Positions 1 to 12,858 of a DNA stretch of 64,000 bases are shown here, one piece after another. A program made the translations under genes and the position numbers. Position 1 is the first letter of the stretch, and every line of letters begins with the position of its first letter. This DNA is from Tethya wilhelma (lineage: Eukaryota > Porifera > Demospongiae > Tethyida > Tethyidae), in contig CAXIPT010000002.1 of NCBI GenBank assembly GCA_964030475.1, forward strand, positions 13,632,421 through 13,696,420. Direction: 5' to 3'. The notes beneath the pieces are model-generated. The model was not told the origin of the DNA. It ran no database searches and was given only the letters and a program-made list of their open reading frames with translations.

Positions 1-57
<57 letters not shown>
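1..57. repeat. (CA)n microsatellite ending in a splice acceptor
   Basis: A pure CA run occupies the left edge and ends CACACAG, which is used directly as the 3' splice site of the first SorCS-like exon. There is no conventional pyrimidine tract in view. Confidence 0.9.
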
Positions 58-59
<2 letters not shown>

Positions 60-1116
60 ATCGTAGAGTGGCTGGCGATAAGTGTGTGCCTGGCAATGAA
101 ACTTACTTTTTCAACACAACCCGCCCTTGTCCAGTCAGAGGTCCAGGGGGCCTCTTTGTTCAACATGATCTGTTTGCTCTACCGGAAAATCCTGTGACAT
201 TCACTCTAACCCAAGTTGTGGTATTGGAAAGCATGACCAGAGAATTGTATTAATTTGGTCCAGCTGTACTATTAATAGCTATCTATTTTCTCATTTAGGG
301 TGCTAAAGTGACTACAGTATACCGATGGAACTTCAATGATACTAGTGTAGAAGAAGTTACTGGCTTTGAGAATGCCCACTCTCAGTCCCATACCTATCAT
401 CGGCCAGGATTGTATAATGTCACACTATTTGCTAGTAACAATGGAGGCTCTGCATTGGTAGCGGTCACTGTGACAGTGTTAGGTAAATTCATTTTTTTGT
501 ACTTATAGCCTCCTGGCAACCAAGCTGCAACTACAGTACCATACATCTTTGCCACAAAATAAATAGTTATGCTCAAATTATATGCATGAAAGTTAGAAGT
601 AAGTTTCGATGAATATGTCAAGGGTGCTGAACTGTCTTGGCTCAGACAATATTAAAATTTTGTGAAGAAATGTAGATTGGCATCATGTTGCTACCAGTTA
701 AGATGTTTATCTGAAGCTTTCATAGATTCTACGAATTCCACATAAGTTTCTCCCTTTTATGTTTGCTACAGTAAAGGTACCGTATAGCTCCAAATTTTCG
801 TGGCACAATAAGTCTGTGAACATCTGTCTTTGCTGTCTTGAACAAAAATTTTTACGAATCACAGTCTCTGAAGTTATATTGCTGATATACAGCTTTCTAA
901 ATTTTAGTGGAAAAAATTTTTCATGATATCACGAAATTTACGAAAATATTGTACCATGAAAATTTGGAGCTATACGGTTGAAATATACCACTCAGAGTAA
1001 ATGAAATCACATGACACCCAAGATGCTGAATGATGACACCCTATGCCCATACCTGATGATCTACATGTATCTGATCTGATATTCTTATAGCCAGTAAATT
1101 TATTGCAAAGTTGCTC

Positions 1117-1179
<63 letters not shown>

Positions 1180-4100
1180 AGGTAGCCATTGTACTGGTGT
1201 CAGTGTTGTTTGTATCTCTCCTCTCCTGCTATAGATCCAATCACAGATGTTGAGATTCTCTTCCCGCTCCAATACTCTGAGGTGAACCACAGTGTCCCTG
1301 TTAACTTCGAGCTGGTGTTCACGGCGCACATAACAACACAATTCAACACCAGCTTAATCGGTGACCCTCGCTACAGATGGACCTTTGGGGATGGGTCTGA
1401 TCCTGAGACTAGATCTACAGCTACTGTCACTCATAGGTACATTGCTTCGGGTGCTGTCAATGTTCACCTCTCTGTGAGAACACAGAGTATTGATTCTTTT
1501 GGCGAAACTTCAGCCTTGATCAATGTATTTGATTGTAAGTTCATTGTACTATGTTGTTTGATGATTAACTGTTCATGAACTCTTTCATAGTATCTGAGCT
1601 ATGTTCAAATTTATGTTTTCTTTCAGTTGATGAACAGTTAACTGTGACTATAATTACAGTGTATTTTGATTGGATTGCACCGGTGCATTTGCGCTGAGTC
1701 ATACGTACTGCTTCTTAAGTGCCCCATCAATACTCTGCCAGCAAAAGCAAGACACTTCTCTAGTCTTAACAAGGAAAATTGCATGACATTGATAGGGGTG
1801 ACCCTGAGCGATAATCAGTATTTTATGTCTCTTAGGCTACCGCATGAGACCATCGAGGGTATAATCAATTTATCAGTGGTAGACTATATGCTGCTACTAA
1901 TTTGTGAACTGGCTACCAGGCATCTTGCTATTAAATACATTTGTATCACACTTTCAAAGTTCAATAGTTAGCTAGGCTATAGGCCCACTGATGCTCATTG
2001 GCAATGTTCATAGCACTCCACTGAATGAACCAAATATCTCTACTATGACTATGTTCATAAAACTTACAAAACGCATAACAATCCTAATGATAGGATATCA
2101 CTCCTGCACATATGCCTGAGGCTGTGTAATAATTATACAAGTCCTCTGCTCTTAATTGATCTACAGATGCTAACACGGTCCACATTACCAGCAGTGATGT
2201 ACGCGTGATCTCAAATCAACAGTATGCTCAAGTTGGAGACCCTGTGACCTTTTCTCTGATCCACGATGACCCCATCTCCCCCAACACACGCTACACGTGG
2301 CATGTGCTGCATGTATCATCTGGAGAGTCTCCCGATATTTCTGGTCACGAGACATTCACCACTACGTTTTCATCGGCAGGGAACTACATAGTCACCGTGG
2401 TCGGACATTATGACGGAGGATCATTCTCGTCCCAAACTAACGTCATTGCTGAACGTAAGTAGAGAGGTTATGCATATGCAGACCCTCACACCCATCCTTG
2501 CCAATGTTGCTATTGCTCACATTGCAGAACAAATTGGTGTACTCTCTGTTGAACTGGCAGAAGTTATCAGATCTGGTGGAATCGTCAAACCCACCATCTC
2601 TGTGATGAGCAGTATCACTACCCCGTATCTTGGTTATCTGACACTCAAAGTGATGAGCAGCAACAAACAAGTGTTCTCTACTAATGTAAACCAAACAGGG
2701 CAGCCTCTGCAAGTCCAATTCTCACTGGGGTCAGGGGTCACTGAGAGTACGGAGACATTTGTTATTTTTAATGCGTCCAATCATGTCTTTTCTAGAGTGA
2801 ACAAGGAAAATGTCATCATTGTAGGTAAGCTACATTCTATATTAGAGCGTGAAGAAGGGTTGCAGGCTAAATACTTAGCGGGTATCTCAAATTGCTCAAG
2901 TTCATGGCTCTTAGTACTGTGAGTATGTGTTAGAATGGTTTGCTAGAGAAGTTGATATGAGCCAATTCCCCTCTATTGACACTTAATTTGGCTCAGAGCA
3001 TATCACCTTGAAGGCATCATAATATAGAACCCTCAGTTATACATGTGAAGTGTCAGGTTGTACAAACTACACACACCCTTGCAGCAATGGAAGACTATGG
3101 TTCACTCAGCCTCATATTTGATGTGACATCTTTCTCTCAAGATCAAATCAACTCGACCGCATGGAAGAACAGCCTCATGACTTCAGTTCTATCGTTCATC
3201 ACTAGAACCTACCAGATTAGTGAAGACCTTGTGGAGATTGAGAACATTGAAGTGCGTGCTAATAACACTCAAACTCAAACTACAACTGTGGCACCTCAAC
3301 ATAACTTGCTGAAGAGAGACACGAAGCAAATGTTTCTGTTCGTGAGTGTCAACATACTACCACAGAGCCTGGCTGGCACTCACATAACCACAGCTAAAAC
3401 AGTGAGTTACTTTGTGACATCTACGTACCGTATCGCCGGAAATATTGACGGTCAAAAAATTTGACGGTTTGCTCCACAGAACGTAAAATAAAAATATTGA
3501 CGAATTTAAATTTGACAATTTGCGCGTGCGCATAATACATTCATATACGGCGCCAAAAATATTGGCGGATTTAAATTTGACGATTTGGACTTTGACCGTC
3601 AAACCGTCAAATTAAAATCCCCGTCAATATTTCCGGCTATACGGTAGACCTTTTTAGCAGATCAGGGGTAAAAAAGGGTCTAGCTTGATAGACCAAGTAT
3701 GGCACGTGTAGCTTCAATATCTGGCAAAATTTGACATCCAAGAGTTTCTGCAGGGCCCTGTATTTACAGATAACAATTATAATGTGTCAGCCTGTATAGG
3801 ATGGTGTGTGTAGGGTACAACACAATGATACTTTGTTTTCTTGGTTTCTCTCAGATAACCACAGACCTCATCAAGGCTGGAAACAATGGAACCCTCAGCT
3901 TTAGAGTCAATGAGAATGTTCTGACTGTGACTCGCAGTGAAGAGAGAAATGTAATTCACGATAATGGGCAGACCAACTGGAAGCTCTACAGCAGCATTGG
4001 AGGAGGGCTGGGAGCAATGCTGGTACTGGTGGTCCTTGTGGCCATTGGCTTGGGGGTGATCATCTTCTTCTNGCGCATAATACATTCATATACGGCGCCA

Positions 4101-4758
4101 AAAATATTGGCGGATTTAAATTTGACGATTTGGACTTTGACCGTCAAACCGTCAAATTAAAATCCCCGTCAATATTTCCGGCTATACGGTAGACCTTTTT
4201 AGCAGATCAGGGGTAAAAAAGGGTCTAGCTTGATAGACCAAGTATGGCACGTGTAGCTTCAATATCTGGCAAAATTTGACATCCAAGAGTTTCTGCAGGG
4301 CCCTGTACTTACAGATAACAATTATAATGTGTCAGCCTGTATAGGATGGTGTGTGTAGGGTACAACACAATGATACTTTGTTTTCTTGGTTTCTCTCAGA
4401 TAACCACAGACCTCATCAAGGCTGGAAACAATGGAACCCTCAGCTTTAGAGTCAATGAGAATGTTCTGACTGTGACTCGCAGTGAAGAGAGAAATGTAAT
4501 TCACGATAATGGGCAGACCAACTGGAAGCTCTACAGCAGCATTGGAGGAGGGCTGGGAGCAATGCTGGTACTGGTGGTCCTTGTGGCCATTGGCTTGGGG
4601 GTGATCATCTTCTTCTATCACAAGTGAGGCCATGTGTACACACTCACAGTGATATGAAGGTCACTTGTGAAGTGCATTGCCATCTTCAGTTAACTTTTTG
4701 TACACTAAAAACCTTTTTGTCTTCTACTGTACTGTATATACCTGTCCCAACAGTTCAC

Positions 4759-4813
<55 letters not shown>

Positions 4814-5012
4814 CCTACCCCCCAGGAGGTACAGCCGTCTCAATGTGCGCTACTCCCGTCTCCGTCAGACTCCAGTGAGGTTCACGTTCACCCAGGAGGG
4901 AGAGATGATCGAGGATGAGGAGCAGGATGATGATGACGATGAGGAGGAGGATGACCACTATGATGATAAACCTGACGATGGCCATATCTCCATCCAAAAA
5001 CCACCCTCCTAA
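58..5012 (+). CDS. SorCS-like VPS10-domain receptor, C-terminal half (5' partial)
   Basis: Likely a sorting/trafficking receptor of the sortilin family. Exons read as 58-220, 299-482, 1235-1534, 2167-2454, 2528-2824, 3085-3401, 4400-4623 and 4826-5012 (3855-4071 is an artefactual extra copy of the seventh). The first exon opens with YRRVAGDKC and a later CP..GPGGL, matching the end of the sortilin C-terminal Cys-rich module. Three PKD-like units follow: YRWNFND with HTYHRPGLYNVTL, YRWTFGDGSD with HRYIASGAVNVHL, and a weaker YTWHV...FSSAGNYIVTV. After a spacer comes one hydrophobic helix (LGAMLVLVVLVAIGLGVIIFF), then a basic stop-transfer stretch and a very acidic Asp/Glu tail. The VPS10 propeller would lie upstream of the window. 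KIAA0319 or polycystin-type PKD proteins were considered; the sortilin-like opening favours SorCS. The family call is by recall of motifs, not a search. Confidence 0.72.
778..978. mobile_element. MITE, family 1 copy a (TACCGTATAGCTCC ends)
   Basis: Inverted ends: the left begins TACCGTATAGCTCCAAATTT and the right is its complement ending GGAGCTATACGGT. It is about 200 bp, AT-rich and without an ORF, within a SorCS-like intron. A second copy with the same ends lies at 44696-44853. Confidence 0.8.
1119..1176. repeat. (TC)n microsatellite
   Basis: Pure TC run about 58 bp long, roughly 60 bp upstream of the acceptor of the SorCS-like exon at 1235. Confidence 0.9.
3426..3646. mobile_element. MITE, family 2 (TACCGTAT.GCCGGAAATATT ends)
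   Basis: Long inverted ends: left TACCGTATCGCCGGAAATAT, right the complement ending CCGGCTATACGGTA. The inside is rich in TTTGACGG and CCGTCAAA. It lies in the last large intron of the SorCS-like gene. Its right part is repeated at 4073-4191 because of the assembly duplication. Confidence 0.8.
3528..4616. repeat. 544-bp direct duplication across a single N (assembly overlap)
   Basis: 3528-4071 and 4073-4616 are near identical (offset 545; one difference noticed, T versus C in the CTGTA.TTACAG stretch), separated only by N at 4072. Both carry the transmembrane exon (3855-4071 and 4400-4623), but the first copy is cut off at the N. This is best explained as two contig ends that overlap but were not merged. 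Confidence 0.85.
4762..4811. repeat. (CT)n microsatellite at a splice acceptor
   Basis: About 50 bp of CT immediately before the CCCCCCAG acceptor of the last SorCS-like exon (4826), so it acts as, or extends, the pyrimidine tract. Confidence 0.9.
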
Positions 5013-5920
5013 GTTCATCGTACATCATAGAGTAGATAGTTACAGTAACTCGATTGCTACTTGCATATTATGTGTAATACGATAGTTTTTCTTTTTATGC
5101 TTGGTTATAAAGATTTGGCAAGGTTTTGTTACATGTGCATCAATGTATAATCGGTGTTAATATTGTTGATTTTAAAATTGTTTGGTAGTCAACTGTCATA
5201 GTTTAAAGTTCTACCTTATTATCTGCATGTACTTGCATGGGTCTCTGCACCCAGAATAGTAACACTGCCATAAAAATTAATATCTATAATGTATACATAG
5301 TATATACCTTTAATTACTACATAATAATAATATAGCTTCAAAGATAATATAGTGGGGGGTTCTCAGGGGGTAAAATGCTAAATGATAATTTCACTTATAT
5401 TGTGGAAATTTTGTGGCCATGTATGGTGTATGGGTTAACCACACCCTAACCTTTATTCATGGGTAAATACTTGTCATTTAACCACTAAACCACAAAAATT
5501 CCCCTCTCTACTCGAAAAAAATCCCGCTATATATATGGTACTGTATATTCATAATAATTTTAATGCAACTGCAATGGTTGAACTGAAGGACTATATAACT
5601 ACCACTATTAACAAAACAAGAGGGAGTAAAGTTTATTGGAAAAAAATCTCTCTTTATCTACCAACAATTAAAATCCAACACAATGACAATACAGAACACA
5701 CACACAAAAAAATGAAAGTGCTGTTTAAACCAGGTGGGCTTTTGAATAAATAATGAATCCATGCCAGCACTAAGTCCAGGCTTGTTCACACACCACACAC
5801 AGCTACAGAGAGAGAGAGAGGGAGGTTTTACTTCCTCTAGGTTTGTCAGTTGTCTCTGGGCCCAAACACTGCTGTTCCAATACGTACATTGGTACTACCG
5901 AGCTCAATCTGTACGACATG
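5013..5920. other. Intergenic, AT-rich 3' flank
   Basis: Holds the 3' UTR of the SorCS-like gene and the space before the convergent pseudogene. A short AG run lies at 5808-5823. No credible coding exon or RNA gene was seen. Confidence 0.6.
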
Positions 5921-8900
5921 TTATATAGCAATTCTAATAAGCAGCAAAAGTCCCGTCCAAAACCTCGCATGTTTAGTGTGGGGTCCAGTATATGTATCAA
6001 AAAATGGTTTTAACTGCCACACCCATCTGAAACAGACCCTGTTGGATAGTTTGTTTAAGTTCTGAATGCAAAATAGTGTCAATGTAAATGGAAGGCATAT
6101 CACCAGACACAAAATGCCAAACACAAACAAGGGAATGTGCTTTCCTTTGCAAGTAAATAAGATTTGAGTCCTGCTTCCAATGATAAACAACATTTGAGAT
6201 GTTCAAGTTGTTTTTGCTATAATGATATATGATTTGGAAGTGAAGGACTGACATTATTGCACGGAGTAACTTTGAGTAGGAAAGAAGAACCAATGTAGCT
6301 AACACTTTCACTCCATTTGTGCCAAAAAGTCTTGAAAATGAGTTGAATCTTCTGCTGAGTAGTACAACAATTATTGAAATCAGCCAAATGTAAATTGGAA
6401 AAATAAACTGCAACCATGCTTTTCCGTATTCATCCATTCCCTTGTAAAAACACACAGAGATGCCTAAATCCAGGTTTAACCATGAGAGGAAGAGTAGTAA
6501 GAATGGTGTGAATACTGGGATATGACTATATTGGAAAAAGCAGGTACTGTTCATCTGAACAAGGTTTGCGTAGAATATCAGCCCGCTGACTGTTCCTTGT
6601 GCAACAGTTAGGTTGAGGATTGTTATGATAAACACAAGACCCACTCCTGCAAGGGCAAGTGGCACTAACAATAATAGATAGTAATGTGAGCAATTGCTCT
6701 GGCAGTTTGATGATCCTAGGATGACACTGGAATTAGCTGGGCAGGCTCCACAGAGTATCCCGGTACGATTGAAATTACACTGTACATCTTCCTCCATGAA
6801 GTTCTGACTAACTGGTATAATTATTGTATCATTAGATGAGCAATAATCAAAAGCAAATCCAGCAGACACATAGTAGGTTTGGGTTAGATTATCAAATCCA
6901 ATCCAAAGTTGAGTTTTACGAGTCAAGGTCTTGTTGTTTATATTGCATGTCACACCAATGTCATTCAATATTGAAATGCAACCACATGTATGGCATATAT
7001 GATGATTCAATTCTTGATCCTCAAACCCGATTGGACAATTTTTAAATGTAAGATTTATTGACAAAGCTTTGTAATAAGAAAGTCGCTCCACAAAACTGAT
7101 ATCTCCAGCTATTTGTATGTTTAACTCTAATATTGCCTGCTTTTGCTTTGTATAAATGGTGTAGTTTAGTGTGTTGCATTTATGTCCTTCTGTTTTTTGA
7201 ATTCTATCACTTTTCTTTAAGTGGTGGCTCTTATGACTCTGGTTTTTGAGTGAAGCAACTACTGCTCCTGGTACAATCCCATTGAGTTGGCCTACAACAA
7301 CTAGTGACAAACTAAACATTTCACCAGGATAAACTTGTTTTAGTTTTAGTGATTGGTTGCAAATGGGTGTGTCTTTGTGGTGGCACAGACATACACGTTC
7401 TGGAGGTGAAGTTATGTTTGATGGACCTTCAGGTTTTATTATAAATACTTTGTTGAAAAGTGGTAGTGATTTGTTTTGCACATGGTAGGGGTAGGTCTCA
7501 TTGTGAAATGGCGAGTCAAGCAAATAGCAGTTGTTAACAGAACCTCCATATAAATTCCATCTCCAGCATAGTGTACTGCTCTATTGTTTATAATAGAAAC
7601 TTTGATTGTTTCTAGCAGCTTATCTGGATGTGGTGTTGCCTTCAGATCTGGCTGATTGAATTGAAAGAAACACATTGGTAAAGATTGTAAACATTGACTA
7701 TCAATGTAGATCCCCCCACCAGCATGTTCAGCATGGTTGTTTATGATGGTCAAATTAGTACGAGCAGATAGAAACATTGCAGAATTAGAGCAGAGCAATA
7801 TTCCTCCTCCACTTGAACCATTGTTATTACTGATAGTGATATTTCCAGAGAGTATGAAGTTGGTCCTGACTCCCAGTATCCCGCTGCATTCATTCTCATT
7901 TATCAACACATTTGTAAGATTTACATGGGGACACGCATCTGCATAAATCACCCCTTTCCCTGATGGTGCTAATGTTGAATGCTTTGAGAAATTTGTGTCA
8001 ACAATTTGCAGGGAAAACTGAGGCATTGCGTGCTGTAGGTATTCATAAGCCAAATACATCAAGCTATGAAATGCAATACCACCTTGTCCTTTTGGTCCAA
8101 GTACGTTGCTTTTAAAGTTACAATTCTTGATTCTTATTTTCGCTTCACTGCAATAGGTTTGTGATTCCTTCTGTCTTAAGTATATGCCTCCTCCACTGTA
8201 TGTAGCCTGGTTCTGAGCAATTGTAGTGTTCTCTATAACCAAAAGAGTTCGTGGAGAGGAAGCACTGGTTACCAGACATGTATTGTTGGTTCGTAAGGAT
8301 GCCTCTACAAATGCTACATACACTCCTCCCCCAAGTTTAGCTCTGCCATTGACAATGAGACTGTTATTAACTAAGACAGGACTTGTGAACACATGTGAAA
8401 TATTGCGGAATACCACTGCCAAATTTCCTCCAGAAAAAGCTTTATTTCCATCCAAAGTTACATGATCAAGAGTTACATTTACATTAGTGCATTTCAAAAC
8501 AATTAATAAACCAGATGCAAAATCAAAGTTAGGATTATTTCCTTTCCATGTATTGCTGTTCTTTAAAAATTTTGAATGACTGATATTTAATGCTGTAGTA
8601 CCACTACTGCAATTACTGAAAAAGATTGAATTTCCAGAGTAATACGAATTCACTGAACTTGTTGCATGAGCAAAAGTTGAGCCTTTAATAATTAAATTTC
8701 CATCAATACTGCTGTAGTAGATATTTTGGTTCTTAGATTTCAAAAACTGTACATGTGAAATGTTGTGATCCCTTCCTTTGTAGCATACCAATGCTGATTG
8801 TGCCAGCCCATGCCCAAAATCAACTATCTGTCCACATTTATGGATCGTCAGATTTTCAATGCTCAATCTTGTGGCATGCTTGAAAGCAAATCCAGCATTG

Positions 8901-9256
8901 TCACTTCCACTACAGTCAATTGTACTATTTCCAGTACCAATGAGCTTCAGATCAGTAACATTTTCGACTGTTACATTCATTTTGTGCAAAAAAGTACCAC
9001 TGAGAAAACAGAAGACACTTGAAGATGTGAAGTAGTTATTTTCAATGTAGAAGTTTAAGGTTTGACACTGGTAGTACGATGGACCTTCTTTGGACTGCCA
9101 TTGATTCGGACATGATGAATCATTTCCATCAGGGTGGACATATCGAACTGTAAATTGCTCTTCTTTTGAGTTATGGAACCCGTGGCAGTGCAGCGATTCT
9201 ACATTGTGGTAGTGAAATATCACTGAAAAACAAAAAAAGAAGATAAAAGTCGACAT
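5921..9256 (-). pseudogene. Beta-helix multi-TM membrane protein, copy A (frameshifted, C-terminus lost)
   Basis: Intronless. The start at 9256 gives a signal peptide (FFFCFSVIFHYHNVES), then a long Asn/Ser-rich extracellular part with repeated GGGIY/GGGVY turns typical of PbH1 or POMP-type beta-helices, a Cys-rich module containing GILCGACPANSS, and multiple membrane helices. Compared with copy B (23452-27255) there is a 2-bp gain near 7547 that shifts frame, and a 1-bp gain near 6148 (CTTTCCTTTGC versus CTTTCCTTGC) that shifts it again inside the membrane domain. Similarity stops near 5931, so the last helices and cytoplasmic tail are missing. Likely a pseudogene, though base-level assembly errors could explain the frameshifts. 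Function of the family is unknown to me. Confidence 0.8.
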
Positions 9257-9550
9257 TGGGAACTGTAGAAGAGCTAGGTAACTTTTAATGTTGCAATTTC
9301 TTCCACTCTCACTACATACGATGATACTGAGTCTGAGTCTCAGGTCATCCTAAAAGTTAATAGTAGACTTGCTATTCCCAACCCAATAGTGTGTTATCAT
9401 CTATACTTAGTTTATAGTAATTACTGAGATGCTGTTTTATATCCCACAAGTTGAAAGTAAACTCTATATTGTAAACAGATGAAGGAAATGTACAAAATTT
9501 TCTCAAAATAATATTAATGGTTTGCAATAAAGTTTAGTTATAAGATGTAA
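9257..9550. other. 5' flank of copy A
   Basis: Shares the ATTGGGAACTGTAGAAGA stretch and patchy similarity with the flank just upstream of copy B (27256 onward), so promoter-proximal DNA was duplicated with the gene. No ORF. Confidence 0.6.
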
Positions 9551-9560
9551 GATTTCCTTA

Positions 9561-9627
9561 GCCTCGTTCCCAGGCTCCCCGCCTACCTTACACGTAAGGT
9601 AGGCGGGGAGCCTGGGAACAAGGCTAG
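9561..9627. mobile_element. 67-bp perfect-hairpin foldback with 10-bp target duplication
   Basis: The element is almost wholly a hairpin: arm GCCTCGTTCCCAGGCTCCCC... , loop CACG, complementary arm ending GGGAACAAGGCTA. It is flanked on both sides by the identical 10-mer GATTTCCTTA (9551-9560 and 9628-9637). A 9-10 bp duplication fits Mutator-like insertion (family knowledge). Its GC content contrasts with the AT-rich surroundings. Confidence 0.88.
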
Positions 9628-9639
9628 GATTTCCTTATT

Positions 9640-10014
9640 AAGATGCATGAGTGTACACACCAAAGACCAGCTAACCAAACATTAAGAGCAAGCTCAAAAA
9701 TCACAATCACCAGTTACATCTCTACCAATCCCATTAAACACGAGGTAATAACAATTGAAACAATTTTGGAGTTGAATGCATAAACAATCTCATATTAATT
9801 TTACAACTGTCTGTATAATATTATGTGCGTAGCCTCCCCCCCCCCCCCNCCAAAAAAACAACAACAACAACAGCAACTTAATTTCTAGTGTCCTCGGTAA
9901 TTTGATTAGTAGCTAGTGGATTCACAGCTTCCACTCGTGTGTCTATAGATGGCTCCCCTTCACTCTTCCATCACTACTTCCACCCCAGCTCAATTCACTA
10001 GGATCACTGGAAGA
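9640..10014 (-). pseudogene. Decayed duplicate of the 3' end of the multi-exon beta-helix gene
   Basis: Matches 27600-28020, i.e. the last coding exon and 3' flank of the intact multi-exon gene: both contain TTAATTTCTAGTGTCCTC, GGATTCACAGCTTCCACTCG and CCCAGCTCAATTCACTAGGA. The match ends near 10014, where retroelement-derived sequence begins. An N lies at 9849 in a C-run. It shows that a block spanning 'last exon plus intronless gene' was duplicated. Confidence 0.8.
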
Positions 10015-10299
10015 CTAGCAATTGGAGCATTTGGAAGAAATAGAAGAAGCATTTTGAGAAGACAGAAGAAGAATTTTGGAAAAAGTGAAAAAGAATTATA
10101 ATCAGGAAGATACATTACACGGAAATCACCCTAAAACATAAAGGAAGAACAATCTAAATCCTAAACATATCTTAAGTAAACCCATTGACCTGATGTACAG
10201 AAATATCAAAGAGCAATAGCAAACGAATAGCACACAAAGCCCAATTAATCTAAGAAATGGCATCTCCAAAGGCCAAAGAACACTCACAACCAAACTCAC

Positions 10300-12540
10300 C
10301 AGCCAATCAGGTGAATCCCAAACGGGAATTATCCAAACGAGTACCCAAACTGACGTAAGAAGCTCACAAGTTGATGGAACTGGCAGTAATACTAGCCTTA
10401 TGAACTATATGGACACACCTGGTGTAAACACACAAGGAGCAACCATGCCTTTGCCCAATGATGGACAAGCCCCTACATGGGGGACAACACTTAAAAGTGA
10501 CCGTCACACAATCTGAGCAAAGCTCCTTGCAGGAGATTCCATTAAGGATTTATACGTATCCGGATTCTTGAACCAAACTATTGAAGGAACAAGCCAACTA
10601 ATGATGGAGATAGAACAAGCCTCACAACCAACCAGACACACAACCAGACACACAACAGGAGTACCCAACAACACAGCCGAAACTGAAACACTCTTAAGCG
10701 AAAAAGGGAAAAGACTGAAAGCAATATTTACCATTTTAACCAAAGCCAACCACCACAAACATTTCATGGAGGTCTGTCTAAAAGAAACAAGACCTCCAAG
10801 GAGCATATGCATGTCCTTATGGTGTAAGCTACACATATACCATTCAGTACGGTGGCCCTGGAGGGCAAAATCGATTTTAACTTAAGCTGTTTGACTTAGA
10901 CGGAGTATAAGGTGACTTAACTTAAGTAAATTGCTTAAGTAAAATCACTTAAGTAAAATCGCTTAAGTTAAAATCACTTAAGGTAAATTGCTTAAGTAAA
11001 ATCACTTAAGTTAAAATCGCTTAAGTTAAAATCGCTTAAGTAAAATCACTTAAGTTAAATCGCTTAAGTAAAATAGCTTAACAGATAAGACCTTTAAACC
11101 CTGAACGAAATCCATGACAAGAAAGAATGAAGAGCACTAAATGAACTCAAACACAATAAATACGTATAAACAAAGCAAAAGATCAACAGTTGTAATCCAA
11201 GATAGGCAGGATTACGTAAACGAAGAACTTAAACACAACCCTAAAATATATGAACAGCTATGTATCCTAGTATGAATATTGGAAATCATCAAACGAAACA
11301 AGAACATCTAGACTATATTTCCTTAAAAAATCCACAAAAATCCAATGTCCATCAGACCACGATTGTTTCAAGTTGCAACAGCATTACAAAAAAGATTTCA
11401 AAATTTGTGGACACATGACTACAATTAACCCTTTGTAAAAAGTTTAGCATCACACATCAAGGACAGTAGTGAACTTATCAATCTCATCGAGAGACCCAAA
11501 ATTCCCACAAACAGTATTCTATAGTATCAATAGATGTAACATTCTTACACAAACATACCTCACATATAGACGGCTTAGAAAAAATAACCACGTTCCTAGC
11601 TGAACACCTCGATACATACAAATACCCAGAATAACCGCATACACTTGTAATCAAAAAGTCAATGAAAATAGTACTAGAAAACATCATCTTCACATTTGAC
11701 GGTCAATTCTATAAACAACTACAAGGAATAGCAATGGGACCAAAATGGCTCCAAGTTATGCAAACATCTTCATGGGAGTAATAATGACTAACCTAGCCAA
11801 GGAAAACATCGAACCACTTTATAGACGACATTTTCCTAATATGGATATGATCACGTGAGGAGCTAAAAGAATTCATTTCAGCAATTAGTAGAATTTACCC
11901 AACAATAAAATTTACATTTGAAGCAGACGAAAATAAACTAGACTTAGAGCTATAAAAGGAGAAAGATTCAGCTCTACAAACACACTTGACATGAAAACAC
12001 ACATTAAAAAAAAACAATTATATAATAACTGCATGTACATGCTGAATTATACCACCCCACTGAAACCAAGAAAGCTATAATGATCAGCGAGACCACGAGA
12101 TATCTAAGAACTAACTCAAACAAGGACAACTTTATGAACATGCAGGAGAAACTAATAGCAAAACTTGATGAAAGAGGTTATCCAACAACCCAAACAAAAG
12201 AAATCATCCACAAAACTAAACACCATAATAGACACCTAGCTTACTCTAAAGAGGAAGAACAAACCCAAAAGACTTCATCAAACACTCCTGGTCACAACCT
12301 ACAACGACCACACTAAACAAATTAAAAACCACCCTTAGTAGTAACTAGAAGAAACAAATCACCAAGAAACCTCCTAGTCAGAGCTAAATTATAGCCCCCA
12401 TTGTCAAAAGACCCAGAAACAGAGGTAAATGAAACAGACAACACCACTAATCCAATCACCATTGACAAATATCCCCTTAACCTGTCTCAAGAAAAACTAA
12501 ATAACTTGAACAACCCCATTACTATGTAAGCCTTAGCCAG
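10300..12540 (+). mobile_element. Penelope-like retroelement, decayed reverse transcriptase
   Basis: Many stops and frameshifts, but reverse-transcriptase signatures can be read in pieces: SIDVTFLHTNIPH near 11527, GTKMAPSYANIFMG near 11735, an FIDDIF-type palm motif near 11822, then PTIKFTFEAD near 11900. A C-terminal stretch begins ETTRYLRTNSNKDNF with LDERGYP at 12080-12180. The order and the wording (NGT.MGTKMAPSYAN) are those of Penelope-like or closely related elements. No intact endonuclease was found. The 10568-10885 piece with KANHHKHFMEVCL may be the N-terminal part. Confidence 0.72.
10866..11085. repeat. CTTAAGT-rich minisatellite
   Basis: About 15 tandem units of 13-15 bp of the form CTTAAGT(T)AAAATCG/A, slightly diverged. 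It sits inside the retroelement remnant, and every unit carries the palindrome CTTAAG. Confidence 0.88.
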
Positions 12541-12858
12541 ACCTTCAAGTTTCAGTCTAATTTGTAACCATGAAAGAGAACATCTACTATGAGCTAGAAT
12601 ACCCAATCCTAGTGATGTAGTTGCACAAAAACATCGCTATAGTATCAATGTGCAGTCCTTGGCTGTCTAGCCAAAGTACAAGTAAGTTTCACTAGATTGT
12701 AGTCACTCTGAATTAATTTTCAATTGTCATGATAATATTATACAGAATCATTACAAACAGATAATTTGAAAAAAATTTCGAAGTCAGTACACTGACAGTT
12801 ACAGTAGCAAAGCAAGTCCCAATCATTCAGATGTCACAGCGTAGACCAAGATACCAGG

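Noticed and set aside
970..1341. Minus-strand ORF with an (ER)n stretch
   Set aside because: It reads through the TC repeat and lies opposite a clear PKD exon.
58..5012. Polycystin-1 identity from the PKD repeats
   Set aside because: Only one transmembrane helix, no REJ/GAIN/PLAT parts, and a sortilin-type YRRVAGDKC opening.
7737..9022. Plus-strand ORFs opposite the beta-helix copies (repeated at 25691 and 26815)
   Set aside because: They recur only because the sense genes are paralogs.
10866..11085. CRISPR-like array
   Set aside because: Units are 13-15 bp with no spacers; eukaryotic minisatellite.
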